Source: Flavobacterium sedimenticola (GTDB lineage: Bacteria; Bacteroidota; Bacteroidia; Flavobacteriales; Flavobacteriaceae). Taken from it: DNA of 64,000 nt. Shown here piece by piece: positions 8,524 through 17,471 of this stretch (positions are counted from its first letter, which is position 1; the number at the start of each line of letters is the position of its first letter). The notes beneath the pieces were generated by a model that saw nothing but the letters and a program-made list of their open reading frames with translations, was not told where the DNA came from and did no database searches. The stretch spans positions 62,001-126,000 of the forward strand of contig NZ_JASGBP010000001.1 in the NCBI RefSeq assembly GCF_030053345.1, in the 5' to 3' direction. The translations under genes were made by a program, and so were the position numbers.

Positions 8524-10055
8524 AACGCATTGGGCAACAATATTATCCTTTACTGCCTTTGCTTTTGCTTTGCGGTTATTTTGTGTTCCGGGCTATCCAA
8601 TTTCCGGCGCATGACTTTGCCAATTATTATTTTGGCGGAAAATTTTTGGCGGAAGGCCATTTCAATGCTGATATTTATTTTCCTTACGAATTCAATAAAG
8701 CCATTTTCGATGCGGGGCATTCGGGCATTTTCGTCAGTTATGCGCCAAACACGCCTTTCTTGGCTGTTTTCTTTTTACTTTTTTCATTTTTTTCTTTGGC
8801 GGTTGCCAAATGTATTTTCAATGGTATTTCGGTTGTTTTACTGGTTTTTAGCTGCTACCGATTGTCAAGCTATTACAAAATCGACCCCAAATACCTCATA
8901 CTACTTCCGCTCGTTTTCTTAGTTCCGATAAAAAACAATCTGTTATTCGGTCAAGTGTACTTCCTGATTTTTTTCTTATTGGCCGAAGGTTGGCTCGCTT
9001 ATGAGAAAAGACAGTGGCGATGGGTTGGCTTATTTTGGAGTTTGGCCATTGTAATAAAAGTTTTTCCGGTTTTACTGATTGCCTTGTTAGTATTCCGAAG
9101 ACAATGGAAACCATTACTGTATTTGGTCGGATTTTCACTGTTGTTTTTGGGAACTTCCATCCTGTTTACCGGAATGGACATTTGGTTTTTTTACCTCAAA
9201 GAGGTGCTGCCGAAAGCATCTAATGGTGAAATTGCAACCGGTTTTGTTGATAATTACCAATCGGTTTTCATGTTTTTGAAACGATGTTTGGTTTTGGACA
9301 ACATCGAAAATCCGGAACCCTTTTTCAATTATCCGGGTTTATTTTCGGCCACGATAATGGCTTTTAAAATAAGTATTTTGGTTATTGGGTATTTTGTTTC
9401 CAGAAGAGTTTCCATCACACCGTTTGGTTTCTCCTATTGGATTTTGGCGATGATAATCCTTTCCCCTTACGGAAGTACGTACAGCTTAATCCTATTGTTA
9501 TTTTCGTTTTTCGCTTTGTTGAAAAGTGACCTGTCGATGGTGAAAAAAGGATTCGTTTTGGCTCTTATATTTTTAATCAACAATCTTCCCTTGTCTCTTT
9601 TCATAGACAACGAATTTCCGTTATCGTATTTGAGATTGTTTTTGTTGCTCTTTTTTGCGGTTTTTTTTATTGGGTTTATATCCAAAAAATCCATTGGGCT
9701 GAAAGCGGTTTTCAGCGGCGGTATTATTCTTCTAACTGTGTCTTTTTTTAATTCAACAGCTATCGAAAATGCAAGCGGACTGTTGCCTGCCGAAAGTCCG
9801 ATTTTAATTTACGATTACGAAATCAAAAACAACCAACTCACCTATTTTTATTGGAACGAAACCGGTAAAAATAGTGGTGTACTACCCATCAGGGTTGAAG
9901 CACAAAAAGCGATAAAAAAGAATGAGGTAAGTTTGAATTTTGAAAAAAGCAACAAACGCAAACCTATTGTAGTCAACAACAATACCCTGATTTATCTTTC
10001 GGATTACGGTCGCGGTATTGGTTTTTTTACCCTTAGAAAATTTAAAATCAGGTGA
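8520..10055 (+). CDS. GT87/DUF2029-type membrane glycosyltransferase
   Basis: 511 residues with about ten hydrophobic segments. It resembles the DUF2029 (GT87) family of polyprenyl-phosphate-mannose-dependent transferases: an early acidic loop (H-D-F-A-N-Y-Y-F-G), a later L-F-G-Q-V-Y and a V-I-K-V-F-P motif characteristic of the family. The last 100 or so residues form a soluble extension. It would add a sugar on the periplasmic face to a lipid-linked or lipid glycan. It starts in ATGA overlap with the GT2 gene and ends in GTGA overlap with the flippase. Confidence 0.8.
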   Translation: MKRIGQQYYPLLPLLLLCGYFVFRAIQFPAHDFANYYFGGKFLAEGHFNADIYFPYEFNKAIFDAGHSGIFVSYAPNTPFLAVFFLLFSFFSLAVAKCIFNGISVVLLVFSCYRLSSYYKIDPKYLILLPLVFLVPIKNNLLFGQVYFLIFFLLAEGWLAYEKRQWRWVGLFWSLAIVIKVFPVLLIALLVFRRQWKPLLYLVGFSLLFLGTSILFTGMDIWFFYLKEVLPKASNGEIATGFVDNYQSVFMFLKRCLVLDNIENPEPFFNYPGLFSATIMAFKISILVIGYFVSRRVSITPFGFSYWILAMIILSPYGSTYSLILLLFSFFALLKSDLSMVKKGFVLALIFLINNLPLSLFIDNEFPLSYLRLFLLLFFAVFFIGFISKKSIGLKAVFSGGIILLTVSFFNSTAIENASGLLPAESPILIYDYEIKNNQLTYFYWNETGKNSGVLPIRVEAQKAIKKNEVSLNFEKSNKRKPIVVNNNTLIYLSDYGRGIGFFTLRKFKIR

Positions 10056-11215
10056 AATCAAAACAAGTCATAGCGATGTTTAATGTGGCATTCCGGCAAA
10101 TGGTAAGTACGGCATTCAATGTTTTACTGCCTTTTGTGGTGATTCATTTTGCCGAAAAACAAATTTGGGGCGAATTCGTATCGATTTTACTCTTCATTTT
10201 AATGGCTTCTGCCTGCAATAACTTTGGGCATAAAGAATATCTTTTACGACAGTTTAGTGCCGAGCCAGGCAAGATTCGCCGTTACTTTACGCAAAATCTC
10301 TACAGTCGTGTGCCTATTCTGCTGTTGTCTGTCGCATGTACCTTACTCCTTTTTCCGGTACCTCAGGCTTTTTTCATATCACTGAGTTTAATAGGGTTGT
10401 TTGTCAGTCAGTCTTTTGAAGCCTTAATTGTATTTGAAAAAAGATTCCGGCTCTCAGCAATCATAGAAATGGTCACAGGTGTAATCCTACTGAGTGCTAT
10501 TTACGTTTGTAGAGAAAGCATTACGGCTTTACTGATTGTAAAACTTTATGCCGGTTTTCTGCTACTGAAAGCGTTGGTGTATGTGTATCTATTTTTTAGT
10601 TTTTTTGAAAAAAAGCAGACTCGGTTGTCTTTCTACATATTGAAAAAGAGTTTTCCTTTCTTTCTTTTAACGCTAGCCGGGTTTTTAGCTTCCAAAAACG
10701 ATGTGTATTTGGTACATTTTTTTCTGAGTAAACCCAAACTTGCCGAATACCAAATCCTCAATAACCTCTGTCTTTTTGCCATGGGAACAGCCGGTTTTTT
10801 TTATATCCCGTTTACCAAAAACATCTACCGGAACAGCGAAGTCGTCATCGTAAAACTCCAGCGAATCTTGATTATCATGGGTTTTCTGATAACAATTTCA
10901 GCCGTAGCGGTCATCTTTTTGGTGGTAACGTTTTATTTGAAAACAACGGTCCCCGATTATTTTTATGCGATTGTCTTTGGGTATATTTTTCCGTCATTTG
11001 TGTACGGCATAAAAATTATAATGCTATCCAAACAACATAAAGAAATCTTGGTAACTACCTATCTTATCACCGGAATTGTGATTAATGTAGTGCTGAGTGC
11101 TTTGTTTCTAAACTTGGGACTTGATATCACAGGGGCTTTATTGGGTAGTGCTGTGGCTCAATGGGTTGTTTTAGGATTATTTCTTAAGCCAATGCAAGAG
11201 CATTGGGGGACATAA
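10052..11215 (+). CDS. Polysaccharide/lipid flippase-like membrane protein
   Basis: 387 residues, about 11 to 12 predicted membrane helices, of the oligosaccharide flippase (Wzx/MATE-like) type. Such proteins turn lipid-linked glycans across the inner membrane. The start is GTG at 10052, overlapping the preceding stop as GTGA; an internal ATG at 10076 is an alternative. It is the last gene of the nine-gene plus-strand run. Its final 39 bases overlap the convergent FkbM gene, so no terminator separates them. Slightly short for a typical Wzx of about 420 residues. Confidence 0.78.
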   Translation: MKSKQVIAMFNVAFRQMVSTAFNVLLPFVVIHFAEKQIWGEFVSILLFILMASACNNFGHKEYLLRQFSAEPGKIRRYFTQNLYSRVPILLLSVACTLLLFPVPQAFFISLSLIGLFVSQSFEALIVFEKRFRLSAIIEMVTGVILLSAIYVCRESITALLIVKLYAGFLLLKALVYVYLFFSFFEKKQTRLSFYILKKSFPFFLLTLAGFLASKNDVYLVHFFLSKPKLAEYQILNNLCLFAMGTAGFFYIPFTKNIYRNSEVVIVKLQRILIIMGFLITISAVAVIFLVVTFYLKTTVPDYFYAIVFGYIFPSFVYGIKIIMLSKQHKEILVTTYLITGIVINVVLSALFLNLGLDITGALLGSAVAQWVVLGLFLKPMQEHWGT

Positions 11216-12106
11216 ATTGATGAGCAGTTGTTTGAGTTTGCTTCTCGGTTCGGTAAACCGAAATGCTGAGATGCTTTTTTGATCGTTCTTTGTTATTGCT
11301 GTATTTTGCAACAAATGGAATCCCAAACTGTAGTAACCCAGCCAAAACAGCAGTACGGCTGATTTAATTTTGTTGGATTCCGTCAAATATTGGGTATCCA
11401 AAATATAAATCGCATCGCCGCAAGGAGCATAATGGTGCTGTTTGTGTTCGGGTTTTCCGAATACCGGTCGGTAGTTGTCGCGGTAGGTCATGAAGTCAAC
11501 CAAAACGTAGCCTTTGCTACGTAAAAAAACATCGATGTCCGAAAACAAAACCTGATTTTGATACACTGCGACCGTGGAAACCTCAATTTTGAGCACATTG
11601 ATACGTTTGTCGTTCAACCATTTTTCGGCTCCTTTCAAAACTTGGAGTTCCGAACCTTGGGTATCTATTTTCAGATAATCAACATTGGCTGTAAAATCTT
11701 TAAGATAATCATCTAATGTGATGGAAGGCACACGAACGATTTTATCTAAGGCAATATTGTCTTGCCATTGTACAAATTGCTGGTACGTGCCGAAATGTTT
11801 CCGGTAATTCTGAGTATCCGAAGGCAACAAACTGCTCATCGAAGCATGCTTGGTGATGTAAAAATCGACTTCGCCATTAGAATCCGACAAACAACTCGAT
11901 TCGAGTTGCAGGGATTGAAAAGGATGCTGTTGGTATTTGTTTCGGAGCCTATCCAACTCGATTGGGTTGGGTTCAAATCCAACCATGTCGGTTATTGGGG
12001 ACAATTCAAAACAGCTGTCGAGTCGGTCCTTGGAGCCGACATCGATAAAAAACAAAGATTCAATATTTTGCTTTTTTAAAATTCGGATTAAATCATTTGT
12101 TTTCAA
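11177..12106 (-). CDS. FkbM family SAM-dependent methyltransferase
   Basis: 309 residues. F-I-D-V-G-S-K-D opens the SAM pocket, G-F-E-P-N-P follows strand 2, and V-D-Y-L-K-I-D-T-Q-G-S-E is the FkbM hallmark. Family members O-methylate sugars or polyketides. It is the only minus-strand gene in the cluster and overlaps the flippase gene by 39 bases tail to tail. The start is TTG at 12106, there being no suitable in-frame ATG. It is likely to methylate a sugar of the glycan made by its neighbours (inference). About 120 C-terminal residues follow the core domain. Confidence 0.87.
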   Translation of the reverse strand: MKTNDLIRILKKQNIESLFFIDVGSKDRLDSCFELSPITDMVGFEPNPIELDRLRNKYQQHPFQSLQLESSCLSDSNGEVDFYITKHASMSSLLPSDTQNYRKHFGTYQQFVQWQDNIALDKIVRVPSITLDDYLKDFTANVDYLKIDTQGSELQVLKGAEKWLNDKRINVLKIEVSTVAVYQNQVLFSDIDVFLRSKGYVLVDFMTYRDNYRPVFGKPEHKQHHYAPCGDAIYILDTQYLTESNKIKSAVLLFWLGYYSLGFHLLQNTAITKNDQKSISAFRFTEPRSKLKQLLINLCPPMLLHWLKK

Positions 12107-12176
12107 GAGAAAGTGGTAGAATTAATCTTCAAATTTATACATTTAACATAACATAACTTTTTATTTTAATACAATT

Positions 12177-13697
12177 TTGACTTCTAAAATCATATTATTC
12201 AACCCCAAAAGTGCTAACGGTAAGCACCGCATTCCCAACTCCATTTTGCAAGTCGGTGCTTCCGTGCATGGAAAATATGACTATGTTTTTGTGGATGGTA
12301 ATCTGGAAAAAAATCCTTGGGAAACGATTGAGAATTATTTAAAATCCGGTGAATACAAATACTTCGGTTCTACGGTCATGCCCGGACCGCAATTGCGTCA
12401 GGCGATTCCGTTTACCAAAAAGATAAAGGAATTATATCCGAAAACCATCACGATTTGGGGTGGCTATTTTGCGTCCAACCAGTATAAAGTTTCTTTGGAA
12501 TCGGGCGTGGTGGATTATATTATTAATGGCCCGGGCGATGTGGCTTTTCCGTCGCTGATTACGGCTTTGGAACAAAACAAAAAAGACGAAATCTTCCTTA
12601 TCAAGAATCTGATTTACAAAGATGACAAAGGCGAAATCATCAAAACGGCCGTCGAAGCATTGCTCGACCAAGACACGTTGCCTAAGTTTCCGTATGACTA
12701 TTTGAATTCGTTTTATCCGGTTCAACATTATTTGGCCAAAACCTTTATGGGAAATAAAACCTTGTCGTATCACTCGAGTATGGGTTGCCCGTTTTCGTGT
12801 TCGTTTTGCGCTGTGGTTCCTATTTATAACGCCAAATGGAAAGGCATGTCGGCTGCGCGAATCTATGAAGACGTAAAATATTTTAAGGAAAAATACAATA
12901 TCGACGCGGTGGAATTTCACGACAACAATTTCTTTACTTCGAAAAAAAGAGTGTTGGAATTTTCGGAACTCATTATGAACGACAACCTCAGTTATTGGGG
13001 CGAAGGCCGAATTGACACCATCAATATGTATAGCGATGCCGAATTGAAATTGATGCGCAAAGCCGGTTGTAAAATGATTTTCCTCGGTGCCGAAACCGGA
13101 AATGATGCCGTGTTGAAGCAAATGAACAAAGGCGGAACGCAAACCGGCCAAATGATTAAGGATTTTGTGCTGCGCATGAAAAATGCCGATATCATTCCGG
13201 AGCTTTCCTTTGTTTTAGGTATGCCGGCCAAAACCGAAAAAGAAGTGTACGACCAAATTTTATGGGACATCCATTTCATTAAAGAAATCAAGCAAATCAA
13301 CCCAAAGGCAGAAATTATCATTTATCTTTTCAGCCCGGTTCCAACCGAAGGCTCGGAGTTGTACCAACAAATTCTGGACGCCGGATTTTCGTTTCCCAAC
13401 CGTTTGGAAGATTGGATTTCGCCGAGTTGGGAAAACTTCGATTTGCGGAAAAATCCGTTAACCCCTTGGTTGAAACCGTACATGATTGATACGATTAAAA
13501 ATTTTGAAACCGTTCTGAACGGTTACTACCCAACCGTTTCCGATTTCAGAATTCGCGGGTTTAAGAAAACCGTTTTACAAGCGGTTTCGGGTTGGCGTTA
13601 CAAAACCGGAATGTACCATTACCCCTATGAAATCAAAGCTTTACAAAAGCTTTGGAAATACCGACAACCGGAAGTTGAAGGGTTTTATTCGGAATAA
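12177..13697 (+). CDS. B12-binding-domain radical SAM protein 3
   Basis: 506 residues with the cluster motif C204-x3-C208-x2-C211 (M-G-C-P-F-S-C-S-F-C). The N-terminal B12-type domain starts with I-L-F-N-P-K and has an I-W-G-G-Y strand-loop. It is more diverged from radical SAM proteins 1 and 2 than they are from each other. The start is TTG at 12177, immediately after an AT-rich run; no in-frame ATG is near. The next gene, a methyltransferase, begins 2 bases after its stop. Substrate unknown; probably part of the same pathway as the preceding operon. Confidence 0.86.
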   Translation: MTSKIILFNPKSANGKHRIPNSILQVGASVHGKYDYVFVDGNLEKNPWETIENYLKSGEYKYFGSTVMPGPQLRQAIPFTKKIKELYPKTITIWGGYFASNQYKVSLESGVVDYIINGPGDVAFPSLITALEQNKKDEIFLIKNLIYKDDKGEIIKTAVEALLDQDTLPKFPYDYLNSFYPVQHYLAKTFMGNKTLSYHSSMGCPFSCSFCAVVPIYNAKWKGMSAARIYEDVKYFKEKYNIDAVEFHDNNFFTSKKRVLEFSELIMNDNLSYWGEGRIDTINMYSDAELKLMRKAGCKMIFLGAETGNDAVLKQMNKGGTQTGQMIKDFVLRMKNADIIPELSFVLGMPAKTEKEVYDQILWDIHFIKEIKQINPKAEIIIYLFSPVPTEGSELYQQILDAGFSFPNRLEDWISPSWENFDLRKNPLTPWLKPYMIDTIKNFETVLNGYYPTVSDFRIRGFKKTVLQAVSGWRYKTGMYHYPYEIKALQKLWKYRQPEVEGFYSE

Positions 13698-13699
13698 TC

Positions 13700-14362
13700 A
13701 TGAGAAGTTTTATCCAGCGCGTTACCCATCCGTTTCTAAAATTAGGTTTGCAATTGTATTATTGGAAACCCAGGAATTTCACTTATGACAGCATCACGGT
13801 CAAAATCCATCCCGATGTTTTTCCGCCGCAACTAACCTTCAGCACCAAAATTCTGCTGGATTTTATTCAAGATTTGGATTTGCAAAACAAGACACTTTTG
13901 GAATTGGGTTGTGGTTCGGGCATCATTTCGCTTTTGGCCACAAAAAAAGGAGCTCAGGTAACCGCATCCGACATCAATCAAACCGCTTTGGCTTTTTTAG
14001 TCGGCAATGCCGAAAAGAATCATTTAACGTTGACAACAATCTACTCTGATTTGTTCCAAAATATAAAAAATCGGACGTTCCATTATATCATAATCAATCC
14101 GCCGTATTATCCGAAACAACCTCGAAACGTAAAAGAACAGGCTTGGTTTTGCGGGGAAAATTTCGAGTACTTTGAAAAGTTATTCCGTCAGTTGCCAAGC
14201 TATTTATCTCCGAAAACCTCCTGCTTTATGATTCTTTCACAAGACTGCGATATCGAAAAAATAAAAGCCATGGCTTTTGAAAAAAACATGGCTTTTGAAC
14301 TGGTTATGGAAAAAAAGACATTGGCCGAAACCAATTTCATCTTTAATATAATTTCTTCGTAG
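13700..14362 (+). CDS. Methyltransferase with NPPY motif (small-domain/N5-N6 type)
   Basis: 220 residues. Motif I is E-L-G-C-G-S-G (residues 68-74) and N-P-P-Y lies at 133-136. N-P-P-Y marks methyltransferases acting on amide or amino nitrogens (HemK/PrmC, RsmC-like), although some act on small molecules. It begins 2 bases after radical SAM protein 3, so the pair is probably one transcript. Its last 20 bases overlap the convergent LacI gene. A target in the glycan pathway is possible, but housekeeping rRNA or protein methylation cannot be excluded. Confidence 0.82.
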   Translation: MRSFIQRVTHPFLKLGLQLYYWKPRNFTYDSITVKIHPDVFPPQLTFSTKILLDFIQDLDLQNKTLLELGCGSGIISLLATKKGAQVTASDINQTALAFLVGNAEKNHLTLTTIYSDLFQNIKNRTFHYIIINPPYYPKQPRNVKEQAWFCGENFEYFEKLFRQLPSYLSPKTSCFMILSQDCDIEKIKAMAFEKNMAFELVMEKKTLAETNFIFNIISS

Positions 14363-15368
14363 AATCACGCTGGCGCAATTCGGTTTTAATGGTTGTGGTC
14401 GTATACGTAAAGGTTTCCGTATCGCTTTCCAGTTTATCAATGAGTAATTGGGCTGCTACTTCGCCAATTTCAGGTCCGTGCTGACTCACCGTAGACAAAC
14501 TCGGCGTCATACGACGTGACCATACACCATCAGCAAATCCTATTAACGATAATTCTTGTGGAATTTTGTAGCCGTTTTGTATGCCTAATTTCATAGCCGT
14601 AACCGAAGCGTGTTCGTCTAAGGCGAAAACACCATCCGGTTTGTTTTTGATAAAGAACCCACCGATTTTGGCATTAAAATCTTCGGAATTCTCGGTTAAA
14701 ATGACCAATGAATCATCCACTTTTACCTGATGCTTGGCCATGGCTTCGTAAAAACCCTGAGCGCGCAGTTTACCCACACTCAAATTATCGATAGAAGACA
14801 GTAACGCTATTTTTTTACACCCGGTTTTAATCAAATGCTCAGTGGCATTAACCGCCGATTCAAAATCATCTACTATCACTTTATCGCAATTCACCTCATC
14901 GGCAATGCGGTCGAACATCACAATAGGCGTACCTTCATTAATAATGGAGGTGAAATGTCCGTATTGTTGGAGTTTTTGGGATTCTTCGGCAATCGAAAGA
15001 ATAAAACCATCGATAGTTCCGTTGCTCAACATCTCCAACGCATTGATTTCTTTTTCCAAAGACTCATTGGAAATACAGGTAATCACCTTATACCCTTTTG
15101 CATCCGCCACTTTTTCAATACCACTGAACACTTTGGCAAAAAACGAATTCAGGATGTTGGGAATGATAACCCCGATGGTTTTGGTTCTTCTGTTTTTAAG
15201 ATTCAAACCAATCACATTGGGCTTGTAGTTTTTTAATTTGGCATACTCCTGAACGCGTTGCTTGGTCGGCTCACTAATTTCCGGACTCCCATTGAGTGCT
15301 TTGGAAACGGTAGATACCGACACGCCCAACTCTTTGGCGATTTGTTTTAAAGTGGCTTTCGATTTCAT
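14343..15368 (-). CDS. LacI family transcriptional regulator
   Basis: 341 residues. The first 50 form the LacI helix-turn-helix and hinge (A-T-L-K-Q-I-A-K-E-L-G-V-S then V-S-T-V-S-K-A-L-N-G), followed by a periplasmic-binding-protein-like effector domain beginning near residue 68 (I-G-V-I-I-P-N). It is likely to sense a sugar or nucleoside. No carbohydrate utilisation operon is adjacent, so it acts on a distant target. Its tail overlaps the NPPY methyltransferase by 20 bases. Start at ATG 15368. Confidence 0.95.
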   Translation of the reverse strand: MKSKATLKQIAKELGVSVSTVSKALNGSPEISEPTKQRVQEYAKLKNYKPNVIGLNLKNRRTKTIGVIIPNILNSFFAKVFSGIEKVADAKGYKVITCISNESLEKEINALEMLSNGTIDGFILSIAEESQKLQQYGHFTSIINEGTPIVMFDRIADEVNCDKVIVDDFESAVNATEHLIKTGCKKIALLSSIDNLSVGKLRAQGFYEAMAKHQVKVDDSLVILTENSEDFNAKIGGFFIKNKPDGVFALDEHASVTAMKLGIQNGYKIPQELSLIGFADGVWSRRMTPSLSTVSQHGPEIGEVAAQLLIDKLESDTETFTYTTTTIKTELRQRDSTKKLY

Positions 15369-15553
15369 TTTATCATGGTTAAAGCGTAAAAATAGTAAAT
15401 TTTATTCTGTTAAAGTTCAACCCTAACAAGATTATCTCGGTGGTTTATCGACTTCAACCATCCCGAAAAGAAACTTTTAAATGCGCTAAGACCTTTCGCA
15501 CCAAGGATTTCAAGTAAAAAGTTGACCTTTAGTAAAATATTTAAAAAAGGGTA

Positions 15554-15584
15554 TTTGCTTTTATGATAATTAATTGTACTTTTG
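15554..15584 (+). promoter_or_regulatory. Flavobacterial promoter of rplM-rpsI(-rpsB-tsf)
   Basis: TTTG at 15554-15557, a 19-base spacer, then TACTTTTG at 15577-15584. This matches the Bacteroidota consensus TTTG/TAnnTTTG. The expected start of transcription is near 15587, leaving a leader of about 43 bases before the rplM start. Confidence 0.88.
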
Positions 15585-15629
15585 CAACCCCTTTATTGGG
15601 GATGGAATGTTTAATTAAAATAAATTATT

Positions 15630-16085
15630 GTGAACACATTAAGCTACAAGACAGTTTCAGCCAACAAAGCTACTGTAGATAAACAGTGGATTGTTGTAGA
15701 TGCTGAAGGTCATAACTTAGGTCGTTTAGCTTCAAAAGTAGCCATGCTACTCAGAGGTAAATACAAACCAAGTTATACGCCGCACGTTGATTGTGGAGAT
15801 AACGTAATTGTTATCAACGCCGAAAAAATCAACTTGACTGGTAACAAGTTAGATGACAAAACGTACATCAGACACACTGGTTACCCAGGAGGACAAAGAA
15901 GCTTGACTGCTAAAGTAATGCAACAAAAAAACCCTGCATTATTAGTGGAAAAAGCTGTAAAAGGAATGTTGCCTAAAAACAAATTAGGTGCCGAATTATT
16001 CCGCAATTTAAATGTAAATGTTGGTCCAGAGCACAAACACGCTGCTCAACAACCGAAAACCGTAAACCTTAACGACTTAAAGTAA
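15630..16085 (+). CDS. rplM: 50S ribosomal protein L13 (uL13)
   Basis: 151 residues matching uL13 throughout: W-I-V-V-D-A-E-G-H-N-L-G-R-L-A-S near the start, then D-C-G-D-N-V-I-V-I-N. It is an early-assembly protein of the large subunit. The start is GTG at 15630, giving the usual flavobacterial N-terminus N-T-L-S-Y-K-T. The stop codon shares one base with the rpsI start (TAATG), the standard rplM-rpsI pairing. Confidence 0.98.
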   Translation: MNTLSYKTVSANKATVDKQWIVVDAEGHNLGRLASKVAMLLRGKYKPSYTPHVDCGDNVIVINAEKINLTGNKLDDKTYIRHTGYPGGQRSLTAKVMQQKNPALLVEKAVKGMLPKNKLGAELFRNLNVNVGPEHKHAAQQPKTVNLNDLK

Positions 16086-16471
16086 TGGGAGTTATTCACA
16101 AAATCGGTAGAAGAAAATGTGCTGTGGCACGTGTGTATGTTTCGGAAGGAACAGGAAAAATTACCGTTAACAAAAGAGAATTCAACAACTACTTCCCAAC
16201 AGCTACTTTACAGTACAAAGTGTTACAGCCTATGTCTATGACAAACAACGCTGAGAACTTTGACGTAAAAGTAAATGTATATGGTGGTGGTTCTACAGGA
16301 CAAGCAGAAGCTGTTAGAATGGCTATCGCTCGCGCGATGTGCGAAGTAGAAGCTGAAAACAGAGCTATCCTAAAACCAGAAGGATTACTAACCAGAGATC
16401 CTAGAATGGTGGAACGTAAAAAATTCGGTCAGAAAAAAGCACGTAAGAGATTCCAATTCTCTAAACGTTAA
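16085..16471 (+). CDS. rpsI: 30S ribosomal protein S9 (uS9)
   Basis: 128 residues with the uS9 core (G-R-R-K-C-A-V-A-R-V-Y at the start) and the conserved basic tail ending K-R-F-Q-F-S-K-R, which reaches the P-site tRNA. It is translationally coupled to rplM by a one-base overlap. rpsB follows after 189 bases containing hairpin structures. Confidence 0.98.
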   Translation: MGVIHKIGRRKCAVARVYVSEGTGKITVNKREFNNYFPTATLQYKVLQPMSMTNNAENFDVKVNVYGGGSTGQAEAVRMAIARAMCEVEAENRAILKPEGLLTRDPRMVERKKFGQKKARKRFQFSKR

Positions 16472-16482
16472 TATGCTGACAG

Positions 16483-16520
16483 GTACTTTCCGCGCTGTCA
16501 TGCTGAGCGGAGCGAAGTAC
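16483..16520. repeat. Hairpin repeat, family 3 (between rpsI and rpsB)
   Basis: Arms GTACTTTCCGC (16483-16493) and GCGGA-gcg-AAGTAC (16507-16520) pair with one three-base bulge. The right half (from 16497) resembles the element at 50376-50399: both follow the pattern GTCA, CTGAGC, GAAGT. It has no T-tract, so it is not a standard terminator and rpsI-rpsB may still be co-transcribed. Confidence 0.6.
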
Positions 16521-16596
16521 GTTCATTTAGTATTGAAATTAAAAAACAAGTTGCCGATATTCTTTTTGTTGAAAAAGGAATTAGTTTAGCATCTAA

Positions 16597-16630
16597 ATTT
16601 TCAAGACCATCGCAAGAGCTACTTGAAAAT
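16597..16630 (+). promoter_or_regulatory. Inverted repeat in the rpsB leader, possible autoregulatory hairpin
   Basis: A perfect 9-base inverted repeat (ATTTTCAAG at 16597-16605, CTTGAAAAT at 16622-16630) encloses a 16-base loop and ends 30 bases before the rpsB start. S2 is known to repress its own operon in other bacteria through its leader, so an S2-binding role is a reasonable guess. No promoter box was recognised between rpsI and rpsB. Confidence 0.4.
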
Positions 16631-16660
16631 TGCTAACAACGGAACGTAAACTATTACACA

Positions 16661-17461
16661 ATGGCAAACAAAATTGAAGTTAAAGAATTATTAGAAGCCG
16701 GTGTTCACTTCGGACACATGACTCGTAAATGGGATCCAAACATGGCTCCTTACATTTATATGGAGCGTAATGGTATTCACATCATTAACCTATATAAAAC
16801 TGCAGCTAAAATTGAAGAAGCGAACGAAGCTTTGAAAAAAATCGCTGCTTCCGGTAGAAAAATACTTTTCGTAGCTACCAAAAAACAAGCAAAAGATATC
16901 GTGTCTGAAAAAGCGCAAGCGTGTAACATGCCGTACATCACTGAAAGATGGCCGGGTGGTATGTTGACCAACTTCGTAACGATTCGTAAAGCCGTTAAAA
17001 AAATGGCTGCTATCGATAAAATGAAGAAAGACGGAACCTTCAACACCTTATCTAAAAAAGAAAAATTACAAATCGATCGTCTTCGTGCCAAATTAGAGAA
17101 GAACCTTGGTTCTATCGCTGATATGTCCAGATTACCTGCTGCGTTATTCGTAGTAGATATCAAAGCGGAACACATCGCAATAAAAGAAGCTCAAAAATTA
17201 AACATTCCGGTTTTCGCAATGGTAGATACCAACTCTGATCCTCGTGAAGTGGATTACGTTATCCCTGCCAATGATGATGCTTCTAAATCTATCGAGAAAA
17301 TTTTATCTTTAGTAACCGACGCTGTAAAAGACGGTTTGGCTAACAGAACTTCTGATGCCGCTCCTGAAACAGAAGAAGAAACTGTAGTAGCAGCTGTTGA
17401 AGCTCCTGCCGCAGAAGCTCCTGCCGAAGTAGAAGCTACAGAGACAAAATCTGAAGAATAA
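16661..17461 (+). CDS. rpsB: 30S ribosomal protein S2 (uS2)
   Basis: 266 residues. The uS2 core occupies about residues 1-228 (V-H-F-G-H at 16-20, T-E-R-W-P-G-G-M-L-T-N near 95, D-T-N-S-D-P near 190). After that comes an Ala/Glu/Pro/Val-rich acidic tail of about 35 residues, as in other flavobacteria. It is paired with tsf, the classic rpsB-tsf arrangement. ATG at 16661 is the only sensible start. Confidence 0.98.
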   Translation: MANKIEVKELLEAGVHFGHMTRKWDPNMAPYIYMERNGIHIINLYKTAAKIEEANEALKKIAASGRKILFVATKKQAKDIVSEKAQACNMPYITERWPGGMLTNFVTIRKAVKKMAAIDKMKKDGTFNTLSKKEKLQIDRLRAKLEKNLGSIADMSRLPAALFVVDIKAEHIAIKEAQKLNIPVFAMVDTNSDPREVDYVIPANDDASKSIEKILSLVTDAVKDGLANRTSDAAPETEEETVVAAVEAPAAEAPAEVEATETKSEE

Positions 17462-17471
17462 AACAAAAAAT

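Noticed and set aside
15369..15553. Possible small RNA or gene in the LacI-rplM gap
   Set aside because: No open frame of note, no terminator and no recognisable RNA motif; only the rplM promoter at its end is supported.
16777..17175. Antisense open frame in rpsB and similar long reverse frames elsewhere (for example 12432-13151 minus, 53645-54118 plus)
   Set aside because: These lie entirely within strongly conserved genes and show no family features or start signals.
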